A stretch of DNA of 64,000 nt from Metopolophium dirhodum (taxonomy: Eukaryota; Arthropoda; Insecta; Hemiptera; Aphididae), in the NCBI RefSeq assembly GCF_019925205.1, contig NC_083567.1, positions 7,440,001 to 7,504,000 on the forward strand, written 5' to 3'. The notes below the pieces were generated by a model. It worked only from the letters and a program-made list of their open reading frames with translations. It was not told the origin of the DNA and did not search any database. Below are positions 24,640 through 37,800 of the stretch, in pieces (positions within the stretch are counted from its first letter, which is position 1; every line of letters starts with the position of its first letter). Position numbers and translations under genes: made by a program.

Positions 24640-26220
24640 ATCACCCATTTGTAATGCCTCTTAGTTGTTAATTGCAGGTCTCTATATGCTATATTTTAGT
24701 TTTGAACTGAGTGGTGGGTTTTGTTGATTTGGAATGGGGTTCACGATAATTAGTTATATCTCTAGAAGGGTTTTTCCGAAATACTAGGTATTGTGAGTAG
24801 TTGTGTGATAAGTGGGTTTATATTGAATTGTTTGAGATTATTAATTTATTAAGAGATTTGATTTGTCAAATTAAATGAGTCATGGTTGTTTTGGTATTCC
24901 AGACCAGTTATTACTTGTTAGAATGCTGTCTTTGAATACAATTTTAGCATAACGATTGTAGTATTTCGGGTTTTTATATTCAAAAGCATTACCTAAAGCA
25001 GATTCTTTTGATATTCCAGTACCACCCATACATTTGGAAAATCTTCACGTGTCACTTGATAGAATTTATAGAGAATATAACCGAGTTAAATATTGATCGT
25101 CGTATGTATGTTCATAAAATCAATTTGTAAATATATAATTTGTAGCATTCATAATATTTTTATTTTTTTCCCTCAAAATCATGTAGGTGCTTGCCACCTA
25201 TGAGATTTCCACTGGTCGAGTGTGCCGTATTTTCTGGAATTTGATTGGTTGCGATTAGTCTGTAGCAGATACAAACATTACTTTTTCTTAGCTTTTACTG
25301 TAGTGTAAGAATTGTGTTATGAGATACATAGGTATAGTGGGATGTTATCCTTGACACAATGTACGCTCGGGTGGTCGATCGGTTAGTTTTTTTTTTGACA
25401 GTTTTCCGTCAAATAAGATTCACTGCATTTAACTGAACGTGGTTGATGGTTACAACAATAGATTGGTGTATGGCCAAAATTTAGGGCAACGTCGGAATCG
25501 AACAATATGACGACGGCGGTGACGAGGTTCTATGACTTTTATTTTAGTGTGACGGATTGAAGTTGGTTTAAAAACATCTGAATATTATTGTGTTTGTCTA
25601 GTTCCAAATCAATGAAGAAATGAGGTAGAGGAGTTATTATCAGCCGTTGATGTACGTTTACTACTGAAACAGCTGTTTAAAGTGTTCCTTTTAGTTCCTA
25701 TTTTGTAAGATCATATTATTAGTAGGTTTAGTATGGTTTTTCGTCTTTTTGTCGTTTTGTTTTAGGTGCAGTAGCGTGCCCAGGGCGGGGGAGGTTAGGG
25801 GTTATATCTCCCCTATTGTCACATAAATCCCCTTATGTGTGTGTTTGGTACTACCACCACTATTAATTTAAACGTATTATCATTATTACCTACTTAAAAT
25901 ATCCCCCTCCATTGAAAATTCCTGGACACGCTAGTGCGTATAAGACAGTGTATAATTTTCCTAAATGAGTCAGGTATATATGAGTTTGTAGTTTTAATTC
26001 ATTTAGATTACTTTTTCAATTGAATTCATTACGATTGCTTTTTATTTTTGGTAGAATCGGTTTCCATCTAATTTGGATCTTCGGTTTGGGAAACCGAAAG
26101 AGAGAAGCTAATTTCAGTATTGTTGTCAGCTGTGTGTTCATGAGATAGATTGATTGGAAGATGAATCGGGTGAGATGTTGTGACTTTTAGATGTTTTCGG
26201 TAAGTCCGGATGTAGTCATC
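24640..26220 (-). pseudogene. Decayed non-LTR retrotransposon ORF1 (Gag-like, zinc knuckle)
   Basis: Conceptual reading of the minus strand across several frameshifts and stops gives the signature of the ORF1 protein of Jockey-like non-LTR elements. A PLPHFFIDLEL segment lies at about 25598-25632, followed by HTKIKVIEPR at about 25522-25551. Next come CCHC zinc-knuckle traces (CRRC...PKFWPYTN near 25465-25500, HQPR..VKC near 25418-25450) and a third degraded knuckle to about 25330. Known ORF1 proteins of this type bind the element RNA in the retrotransposition particle. The frame is broken many times and one knuckle position is substituted, so it is non-functional. The stretch 24640-25130 may be the hydrophilic C-terminal part. 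No reverse-transcriptase (ORF2) motif was found beyond it. A small MITE (25768-25937) splits the ORF1 region. Limits are approximate. Confidence 0.6.
25768..25937. mobile_element. Small MITE with about 17-bp terminal inverted repeats
   Basis: GCAGTAGCGTGCCCAGG at 25768-25784 is matched by CCTGGACACGCTAGTGC at 25921-25937 in inverted orientation, with two mismatches. The 170-bp unit has a G-rich and a C-rich block just inside the ends and no frame. It lies inside the retrotransposon relic and is therefore the younger insertion. No clear target duplication is visible. Confidence 0.65.
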
Positions 26221-26229
26221 ATCATTATT

Positions 26230-29200
26230 TTTACGTAAAATTATACAATCGCACCGGGCAGTGGTTAATTTTGAGACAGAGATCCTATTAGTAATATTAA
26301 TGGGTGCATTGCTGGACGCACATAAGATTTGTTGTCTGTCGCTGAGAACTTGTATTAAAACGTGGCATTATTCAATATAATATAACAATGTAGATAAATG
26401 GATTAATAAAAAGAAATTTTAAAACTTACGCCTATGGGCCACTAGATCCAACGTTTAAGACGTTCAGTAATAATTTTGTATCTGTGGTTTTTTTCTTATT
26501 TGAACGATAAACATAATTTAAAAACGTAGAATTCCGGCAACATAGAAATAAAAGTAACGTGACCGTAATAAATAAATGTGAATGGAAGGGAAGTTGACAC
26601 GGCAATTGTTTAATGTCCACAAATTTTGTTTTAATAAATAAATAAATATATTTGAATACAAATTGAATAAAACACAACATGCAGGTATAATACAATTTGA
26701 ATTTAAAATATTATATTTGTATATTTTAATATTTAACAAATTTTAGTTTCGCGAAAAAAAAGTTTTAGTTTCACTAAAAAAATAGTCGAAAACGCAAACC
26801 AAGTATAAGAAGAATAAACGATTTCACTTAGATAAACGAATAAATATAAAAACTATAAAAACGTTCGTACCAGTTGTATACTATGCGGTGACTTTGGTCA
26901 TTGGAGCGTTATCGCTGTGGCCAGCTGTGCTGTTGATTTTTCTACAAAAATAAAATGTATTAGTTATTTAATTGTATTGTTATTATTATTATCATTTAAA
27001 TTTGGCACTTAATTGTCCTAATTTAGGTATACAAACGTATATCGTAATATTATACTTTTTATAATCGATTTTAGAAAATATCCAGGAATTCAGTTTTACC
27101 ACGTTGGTGGTACAATAGTATTTCCATCCAATATTAATTGATATTATACTTGGAATTTTGAGATTGAAATGGATGAAACAAAGATTTTCCAGGAAAATTA
27201 TACACGCTGACGTCTTTAAAACAAAACACCGGCCGTTATTTTATTCAACGGGTTTCGACGTTTTTATGCCACTGAAAAAGTATAATAAAGGCACCACACC
27301 CACTTCATTTAATGTACCCACTTGCCACACAATATTTTTTCGTAATTTTTTCTACAAGCCATTTGTTATCGTGGTCATTTTTATTTAGGACTTCGGTTTC
27401 TTTAAGCGATAAATATTAATTTAATTCAATACAACGAAGTAAAAACGTTAAAAACGTTATGAAAACGACCATGTACATCTATATAAATTAAGAATATTCA
27501 ATCTATGTTTTATGTTTTTTATATGTAACATTTACATTTTTTAAGTAAGGTGTGAATCGGTAAACTTCGTCCTTATTATACTTTATACGGATCGCGTGTA
27601 TAATTTATCATGCACCGAAATGTTGAGTACAAAACCCCATTTAGCATAGAAAAAAAATAATATATATTATCAAATTATTAAAATGTTTTTTCCGCACAAG
27701 TCCCCTTGAAAAATCTAGTGGCGATTGCGATCTCGTTATTGAATATCGATTTAATAAAAACAATTTCCACTGCCGTCGGTTTGTAAACCAAGCGACGTCA
27801 TAATATTGTTCAGTGTTTGTATAATATCATCGACTGTAACGATGGGTTTTAAAATCACAATATTCGTGTAGGTATTCGAAAGGTTACCGTTTCGTAAAAC
27901 GAGCGAGCATATTATACCATAATATCCAATTGGTTTGTGGAATGCGTTTTTCGGGACCGATAAAGGGAATGTTTTTTTCTTCATTCAAAATCAAATTTTT
28001 AATACCAACAATGCCCGACAACGATTGGTATTTTATCGGCGTTTAGACTTTTCGGTTTAAAAAAAAAAAAATCGGCACTTGCTCCGATAAATAATCCATC
28101 GAAACTAATTAAATCAGCTATATCCAAAAGTTAGAAGATTTAGTGCAGGCGTCTATACATTACTATTTACTACGACCGTCTATAAACTGAGTACAATAAA
28201 CACACTCAATTAGGTAGTTTTCTATGGTTAGCCGCAATAATTGGTTATTCAAAACCTATCAAAACGACTCATATACACAACTACACAAGTAATATTTTAT
28301 CAATTTTTATGAAAATAATAATTATTTTAATTTCTATAATACAGGTTCGTTGGAATTATGTTTCATCGTTTAATTTTTTTTATTCGATTTTTCTTTTACT
28401 GTGATCAAATTAACACAACGAATTCTTATAGGCGCTAACGACACTTTATTAAGTTTATTTACATAATATTATGTATTGTACTTAACATTTACTTGTGCGG
28501 GTGATATTAATATATTATGATAGATTTTTATAAAACCTTGACATAATAAAAATGTCTTCCATGTTTTTCTGAGACCAATTTTACAAACGTAAATTATGCT
28601 TTTTAGTATGTACAATGTACATCATATATATTATAATGTGCAGTACACATTTAAGCAAAATATATTGTTGTTTGTTAGTTATAGTCTTTTAGATAATATA
28701 ATATGACATACATAATATTATAGTTTAAACGTAAGACCGTGTAATTTATCGACTGTATATATATTGTGATAAAATAAAACATATTAAAATACATTTGCGC
28801 TTAATACAGCAGAAGGTCCCAGTAAATGAGCGTAGAATACAAAATAATATTTTTTCATAGATTTTCCGCACCACCAAACGACCAAAAATTTATCAAAACA
28901 CCATAATATTTTAATAATTATTAAGACTGTATTTTAACTTAATAATGCCAAAAATTGAAAAAAAAAAATAAAAAAAAAATTGTGCATTCATATTTTTTTG
29001 CACCGCGCGTATAGTCCACCAAAATATTATTAGTGGTTTATATATATATATACAAATAACAAATATATTATATTTTATAATTTATATTTATAACTAAATC
29101 TAAAGGTAAAATCTCACAAAGAGATACCTTTTTATTATACTATAGTGGTGAAATGTAAATGTGGTAAAATTATTCCAATGAAGTACTTCATTAAAACGAA

Positions 29201-31817
29201 ACTGCTATATACATAGGGCTTAAAGTATCAAGCATCACATTACTATATTTAAAAAATATGGTTGGTTGGTATAGATTATAGCCATAATATTATATCTCTC
29301 CTGTTTTATATAAAAAATGCGTTGAAATAATCAGACGAAATTTCTTAATATATTTTACTTATTTTTATATTTTTTGATTTTATGCACAAACATTTATAGA
29401 TCATATTATTTTTATTTTTAACTTCCTCATTATTTGTTTTCGTATTTTATTTAAATGTTTTAATTTATTACATTGTTTTATTGCTAAAAGTATGCACTTA
29501 CATTTGAAGTATTTAATAATTTATTCTAGCGTGGATGTATTACTTATTCAAATATTCAATACTAATTTTATATTGTTATTGCACGTCATAGGTAATTGGG
29601 TCATATTTAAATACGATTATATCGACCAAATAGTACATAATATAAAAAATAATATAATATGGTTTTACTAATGTACCTAATATTATGTATTGTCATTCAA
29701 ACATTGAACGAAGATATGACATTATGCTAAGGCCAAAAAGGCCAATAATATTAAAAACAAATATATTTTATGTTAACGTCATACATCTAACTTAAGCCTA
29801 GTTGCAACGATATTGTAACTTTTGTTTAAATAAAAGAAACGTTAACTGCTATAATAAAATATGTATCATATTTGAATTTGCTTCTAAAAAAATGAAAGTC
29901 CATATTGCTTAAAAATCGAGGTTAAACTATTTCGTCGATATTATTGAGGAAATGGAATAGGGTTCAATCCATGTACTACATACTATACGGATTGGCGAAG
30001 TAAATTAAATTGCGTTATAACACCGTTATTTGCTTATTCAATAGTCAAATAGTATTCGATTTGGATTTTATTAGTTGATATGCAACACAACTGCGAGTTC
30101 TGAACTTCAAAATGTAATAATTTTTTTGTAATAAATACGCATTTATTATCAAACCTAAATGATTGAGAAATCATATTTTAAATTTATATTCCTAATTATT
30201 CTATGGTGGCAATTAAAGTAATATTTTCTACTCAATTAAAATGTTATTTCATAAGATCAATCGGGGTTATTATAATTGCTATGATTTCAACGAAAAAGAA
30301 ATTGCGATGTACCTATACTTTATTATTATGTTTGTGTTCAAAACTGTGAAGAGCGCTGTGACCTAAAGTATTTTGACTATTAAATGTATTTTTGAATTTT
30401 TTTCATTTAAACTTACGTATATATTAATTTTGGTACAATTTTTCTTAAAAATTAAAATTAATTTATATGAATTAAAATTTATTGTTTGATGCATTAAATT
30501 AGATTGTTAACAGAAAACTATGAACTTCGCTATACTAAAAATATGCGAGGACTTATAGGCTATATTGACATGCGTGTGGGTGGAAAAATTCCAAAAACCG
30601 CAATAATTGTGCAACGTACATACGTTGCAATGAATACACAAAACTACAAAAGTGTTAAGTGTTATATAGAAGTTAGGTATCGTTCCATTTTAAAACAATA
30701 TAAGACCGTTGTGATTGTAACTGGAGATCACTGTTCCTTCCCAAAGATTTCAAGTCTTTGTAAGAATCTAGTGTTTGCTTACATTTCATTCTTCTTTTTT
30801 ACAATTTTCTCAGAAACTACTGGGGAATTCTAAAAATGACTTGTTTGTAAAGTACAATCAGTGTGCAACACCCCATACACAGCAGTGGTGCTAAATACAA
30901 CTTATTGAGGTATTTTACTCCTCTAAATAGTCGCTGGATAGAAAAAAGTATGACATCATTGTAAAATCAATAGCTCCCTCGGTGTGCTCGTAATCTAAAA
31001 AAAACATACTACCTATTGCCAATATAATATAAGACTCGAAAAATATTTATGTACATTTTAATATATTATAATACTATACATAAAAACAATATCAATATAT
31101 ATATTATATATATAAATATATAATTAAATATTATGTATATTGGTGTGTGCGTGTATGTCATGTCGAATGTGAATAATATTATGTTTATTATATTAACCTT
31201 TCGCTGAAAACAGCTCACGCATTTTGTTTATCTCGTTCACGATTTAAATTATTGGAATGTTTAACATATTAATATTGTGTGCGACAAATAAATGTAAAAA
31301 TGTAATCATATTTTATTTATCTATTTTTTTTTTTTTTTTTTTTATCGAAGTTTTAATGTAATCATAAATTGAATGATTTATTTTTTACTTTCTTGTAGTT
31401 ATATTCTGCAAACGCACAATATATTAAGTATAACCATCGTGTCGTGGTTTACCATATTTAAAGTTTTTAATCTGATATAAAATAAATTGCATTTCAAAAA
31501 TAATTCATTTCATTCGTTCAAGGAATGACGCGGTGGAAATCTCTTATTTTGGAAAATGCAATATTGATTTCCGTAGTTGAATTACTTTGTAATTCATGGT
31601 AATAAAATTTTTTTTTATTCATTAAACATTTACTTGAGGTGACTGTTAACTTTAATTTATTCTCAGCGTAGTACTCTGCATCATGTTTGGTTTATATTTC
31701 TTTAACAACTCACTTTAATTCAATTTATTTATATTTTTTGACATGATACGACCGTACATCTAATGCAATCTGATATTTATTTTCCTACATTTATGATTCA
31801 TTTATTTTTGTTTTCAG
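26230..31817. other. AT-rich spacer, no recognised gene
   Basis: The longest frame (30504-30833, plus, 109 codons) looks less repetitive than others but has no recognisable motif and no splice context. Frames at 26432-26739, 27158-27388 and 27751-27984 are also unrecognised. A T run sits at about 31322-31343. This could be intron if the candidate microexon downstream is real. Confidence 0.45.
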
Positions 31818-31847
31818 ATGACGACGCCTGTTTTTGTCTCGTCGAGG
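31818..31847 (+). CDS. Candidate 30-nt internal microexon
   Basis: A pyrimidine-rich acceptor (TTTATTTTTGTTTTCAG, ending 31817) is followed by 30 nt and then a donor matching the U1 consensus (GTAAGTAAT from 31848). The 30 nt carry several CG dinucleotides in a very AT-rich neighbourhood. The length is a multiple of three. Two frames are open: MTTPVFVSSR (phase 0), or DDACFCLVE with split codons at both edges. The third frame has a stop. If real, large introns lie on both sides and the host gene runs on the plus strand across this gene-poor region. I do not recognise the peptide, and no partner exon is evident within the window. Chance pairing of splice signals remains possible. Confidence 0.35.
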
Positions 31848-34800
31848 GTAAGTAATTTTTATATTAAATACAATATTCAATTTATGTTACATTTTTTGGT
31901 ACAGCTATACCTATAGTGTTTGTGATATTCATTTTTTATTATGATAAATGTTTTATTGAAAACCAAGAGTACAATTATTGAATTCGCCGATCTCGATATT
32001 ACTATCGATCACATTTTTGCACAACCGGGTGACGAATGCGGGATAGTACAGTAATAGTGAAATAATTTCCCCAACCCCTTGACCATCGACTGTTTATTAC
32101 AAACAGTATAGCAACAAGACATGCATTTAAGTCATGCTATTCCATGATAATACTATTATAATACAATATTATTCGTTACTATAAAGCTAGAAACTATATT
32201 TATCAATTAACATCTAGTTACTAGATCCTTAAAAACATTTGTAGGTATATAACTCTAATTTGCGATTTACCAAGGACACGATTATCGTTCGACATTAGAC
32301 CAAACAAGACCATAGTTTGATATTCAACGCCGGTTTCAGACGAAATATTATCATATTTTTGTTACATTTGACTAGTAATACCCGTGTTTATCGTATATTA
32401 TCGTGTGTATAATGATGAGTTATTTATATTCATATACATAATATATATATATGAATCCTTTATGCATATGGAATGCATTCCACAGACTGACATTGTTGGA
32501 TATTAACATACAAACACAATTACGCACAGACACCAGCAGCTAGAAACAACGAAGTCATATAATAATATAAATAATATTGGATCGATTTTTGAACATAATG
32601 TCAGTTATATTACAGGCTCTATTGTTCTACAATAATAACAATAATAATAATAATACTAAAAAATAGCATTCGGTCCATTATCGAGTGCATGAAATGGTCT
32701 TTGTGCGCTCTGAATGCCAACAAATAATGAAAGTTCGCGTGTGAATGGACAGTAGTTTGTATTGTAATTTAAGTGCCACTTAAAAGGCGTTGGTGTAATT
32801 TTTTCGTGAATTAATTATAACACTACGACGCATGTCCATTGTATTTTTATTTATGAATGATTTTTAGTGTGGCCTAGAGTAATGTGTAAAGTTGAATTAT
32901 TTTATAAGACTCAACAATGCACGGACGAAAAATATTTACGGTTATAAAATCAAATTAATCATCGTTGGTTTCATGTAAATTATTATTTTTTATATTAACA
33001 ATGTTGGACGACATTTGATTTTGATTGATTCTGAAATAATTAATTGTATAAAATGAGACAAAATTTATGCGAGTTATGTAGAATTAAAAAAACACGAAAA
33101 ACAAAACTTTAAGTCTCTTATACATTTCTATTATAATATAATATATTATTATCTATTACCCATAATAATATATTCTTATCATATTGTAATGATGTAATAT
33201 ACATCAATATCTTATGATTTATTATTTCGAGCTTTTTTGCGTAATGAAAATAATAGAACTATTAATTTTGACCGCGTTAAAACTAATCTACGTTTCTATC
33301 GTTTTCGGTTTTGCTTCAGTTGAAATTTATAATACAAACACAATTACAAAGATTTATTTTATGATTTTCCACTTCCCAATATTCTAGACATATTTTTTTC
33401 ATGTATAAGCACAACAAAAAAATGGATGCTTTAACAATTCCTTAACTCGTCGTAAATCCATCATCATTAATATTGGTATTCACCATTATGTGTTTACATC
33501 AGAAATATGTCTATAATTAAGAAAACAAATCAAAAAGTAATCATTTTGATCGAGTTCAAAAATATTTGGTACAAGTGTGAAATTATAAATGAACTTTTCA
33601 TATTTGTCTTCGTATATTTATAGCTGTTATTATTTATCGTACATAATTACGACAAGTATTGTAAACTTATTAGTCTGTCAAGCGTTAACGTAGTTGTTTT
33701 AAATGGGAAACGTCTAAGATATTTTGAGAATGCCATATTGGTGTAAACGACGATGATAATTAAATTTTACAAATTATGAGATTTATTTAAGGCGTTTAAA
33801 AGTTCAAAGGGTTACATAATAATACAAAATATTTAAATATAATAATTAATCTAAAATTTTTATCTCAACGTCCTTAAGTATTATATTATTAATATTATTA
33901 TTATTAATTATTATTGCCAACGTATTCTTTTATTAGCCAGTTGAATGAAAATAATTCATAAAATACACACTTCAATTCACATTTCAACGTTCATCTATAC
34001 AATAATCTCTCTGAATAGAAAATGGATTTTGATAATGAAATTGATAACATTGGCGACTGATATTAATTATTTTCATTACGGAATGAACGTTATTTAACCT
34101 TTTAATATATGAAACCTTTGTATCTTATCAATTGTAATTCACTTTTTTGCCTTTGACGAGAAGTGTTTGTACACAATATAATATACATGAGTCGAATTCC
34201 GTCAGTCATTTAGCGCAAAAGCTATAGTTTTTTGGTGTATAGAGTTGTACACCAAAACGAACTGTAACGCAGCTTTATTAAAAAAAAACTAATTGTTAAC
34301 ATTGTTTTAATACTTTTTCAAATAAAACGAATTCCAGAGACCAGAGATGAAAAGAAAGAAAGAAAGTGCGAGTAATGAAAAGAGATTGTGCACAATATAT
34401 TACCAGACTTAGAAAAAAAATTTCCAATGTTTAATTAGGTATTGAGTTAAAATGAAAATTATATTATGGGATAACTATACTTGATTTACTTACTCCAACA
34501 GAAGTAAATCCGTGTTAATTAATACAAGAAACCACAATAAATATAATTAATTAATACTCAAACTTCCAAGGTTGGCTTTTGATTAAAATTGCTTATATTT
34601 TTGTTTTTACAAATATTCATTATAATAATATACTGAAAATCTCCAAAAAAATTTAGTTCGCAAATATTTACCTACTTGTCGTTTTCGTATAAAATTGTTT
34701 CTGTGTCAGCTTTTTGCAGAGCTTTGATTATACTCAATGACTGTGATTATTATATTAATAATTATATATAACTGATAGACGTCAAATTAAATCTTCTCGG

Positions 34801-37800
34801 CCTGACTCTCGTTTCAACTTTCATTACATTAGTAGACACTGAATCTGAGAATTTCAATTTGACTGCGAGATAGGAATTTGCAGTATATAATATGCACTCA
34901 GCGCTGTGCAGGTTTTAAGTTGATTAGTTGTGGAATGTCAGTTTTTGAGTTAATGACATATAACACGAATAACTTAATTAATCTATTGAATCCTTTATTA
35001 AGTTGAAATTAATTTGACTCGAGACTATCAAAAAGACACGGATACTGATACCTAGAATTGGATATTAAGCCAAATACTTGTATTATTATCTAGAAATGTA
35101 TACAAATGGTAAACTTAGCAAACATAATCCTGCAGATCTGTATCGAAGTAATTATTATAATAATATTTATAAGAAGTTTTAAAAATATTTTCATTGGGGT
35201 CTAATATAATTCCACAAATCGAAAAACGGTGAAGATTTTAAATATTTTAAACGATTAAAACCGGTAGGTACTTACCACAACATTTTTTAATGTACATGGT
35301 ATTAATGACTATGGTAAATTATCAAAATTTTCTAGGGAATTCCTTTAACTTCTTTTTTTGTTATTAATTTGATATGTACCTAATCCAAACATAACATTTG
35401 AAAAGAAAAATATTGAAATAAAAAAAGGTTGAAAAATTGTATTCGCATTAATATTACTTCCCTCAATAATTTTAGAATTTTACAATATTGTTATAAAAAT
35501 TTTAAAAAAACTGTCTAATTACTATAGTATTTACACTTGAAAAAACCACACATTTTTTAAATTAATGATACTCAAAAATAAACAAATTTGTTTAAAAATG
35601 TATCTTGAATCATGAATTTCTAAGTAATTTTTTTTTTTAATTTGACATAGTCAACATATATATTGATTAATATATGTTTAGCGTTAACATTAATGTTCTC
35701 CATGTTTATCAACATTTTCTAGAAAAAAAAAATTAGTCAATTTTAATAATAACATCCGTAAAAAATATTTATAATCTTTTTGAAAACTTTGACTTATAAG
35801 CTGTTGTTGTTGGTACTTTTCTAGCCTAATAATAAATGTACATTTAAGTTTTTATGGTTAAAAAAAGTAAAATATTAAAAACCACATACGTACCTCATTT
35901 CTCTAGTAATCAGGAGAATTACAAAAAAAAACTGATATTCTCGATGAATTAATATGAAATAATATTGGTACTTCTACTTATAAAACTTGTAAATATAAAA
36001 TGTATTTAATATAATTATTAAATTAGATAAATAGCTATTGAAACATTTAAATATGTACCATGTACCTACCTTAAATATAGTAATATGTAGGTATTTATAC
36101 AATTAACATAATATTGATAACACTATTAATACAACCTATCATTTTAAAATATTCAAAATATTATTAATAATTGTCAAAAATTAATTTATACAATTTTCAA
36201 CGCAAACAGTATGCAAAGCATATGTACATTTTTGTTGAATTTATTGTTCGATGAGTGTTAAGTAAAAATCCATAGAAATATTACATATAACATATGAAGA
36301 GAAATACATTCTATACATTAAATTGTGCATTGTGACTTTTTATTACAACAATAATCAAATCGAATTTTTCATAAATTTCCTTTAACCCATATACTATTTG
36401 TGTATAGCGCTGAAGCGTAACATTCAATATTAAGTTCAATTTTGTGCTTTGTGGATAAAAAATATGACGTAACAATGTATAGAGGTATTTACAATAAAGC
36501 TCAAGTAGAATTTTCTTTTATTACGAATATAAATATCAAGTGTTGGCAATAATCTGCTCAGCCATCTCACGATACTACAGAGAAACATATTTCCGTATAA
36601 AATTTATAATTTAAATAAATACCAAACCAGAAAAAAATATATCAATTTACAGTGATATCTGGTTATTGCACCGAACCATTCAATTAATGATTATTGCTAG
36701 GAATTCAGATGTGTTGCTGGAATAGACCACAATGGGGTACAAAAGGGACAGTAAACGAATACAAGTATAAAAATCTAATAGGTACCAATTTCATTGAGAA
36801 TCATAATTAACTGAATTTTTATTTTGTGTCTTTTCACACACTTTTATCTTAATAAACTATAAGCTAATAACCTGAGATGATGAAGCCTTTATTTGTTTTT
36901 AAAAAAAAAATAGTAAAAAGGGGAGACTGAAAATGAAATGTTGCGTTGAAACTCAACCAGATACAATAATGTACAGTACACTTTGTATGATAATCGTGTT
37001 AGACATATTTTAAGAATGAATATAATACTACAAACATTCACGCAACGCGCCATAGTGTTAAAATAAACATCGGCTTTGTGCCAGTTCGACTGGATTTCGC
37101 CCCATGCACGTTCCACGAGGCCATTCCTGACACCACAACGACCAGAAAAATCACTTAGACATAAGAGATTCCGTATCCTTTAACAATTTTTTTTGTAGCA
37201 GCGTGGTTGGTATCGTTGGCTCTTTTTCGGTATCGAATATTAAGTAAACATATTATTTTGAATGAGTTTTTATAAATCGAGTAACACGGCGTGTTGGATA
37301 GGCAAATTAGCTACACCATTGCAACAACCATTGTCTTCTGATATTATTTGCGACATCTGATAAGTATGATATAAATTATTTGTTTTTTACAATAAAGTGC
37401 CAGTATAATTAAGATAAAATAATAATTTACCTTAGTACTATATGTTTATAACATGTTGTAAACTGGTAAATTATACAACTGGTATATTGTGTTGGTAAAC
37501 AGTAAAATATAAGGAATCAAAAAGTATTTTTTTTTTTTTAACAAAATTGTAATTTAATTTAAAATGTGTAAATTTATATTTTACGGCTGGACACTAGGCT
37601 GTACTCGTGTACACTAAAACACGTCGGTCTACCTATAGTAACTTGGGTTCAAAAAATATAGTTTTAGTATTATATAAATATAGGTACACGTGTTAGAAGA
37701 ATAATATATTGAAACTAAGGGTCACTGGAATACAATTATATTCTATATTACAATAATAAAACTATTCAGTAAAATTTAAGTGTGAATAATAATAATTATG

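Noticed and set aside
36889..37116. Minus frame with MERAWGEIQSNWHKADVYF
   Set aside because: The N-terminal part looks protein-like but matches no family I know, and the rest is AT-driven with a Phe/Lys tail.
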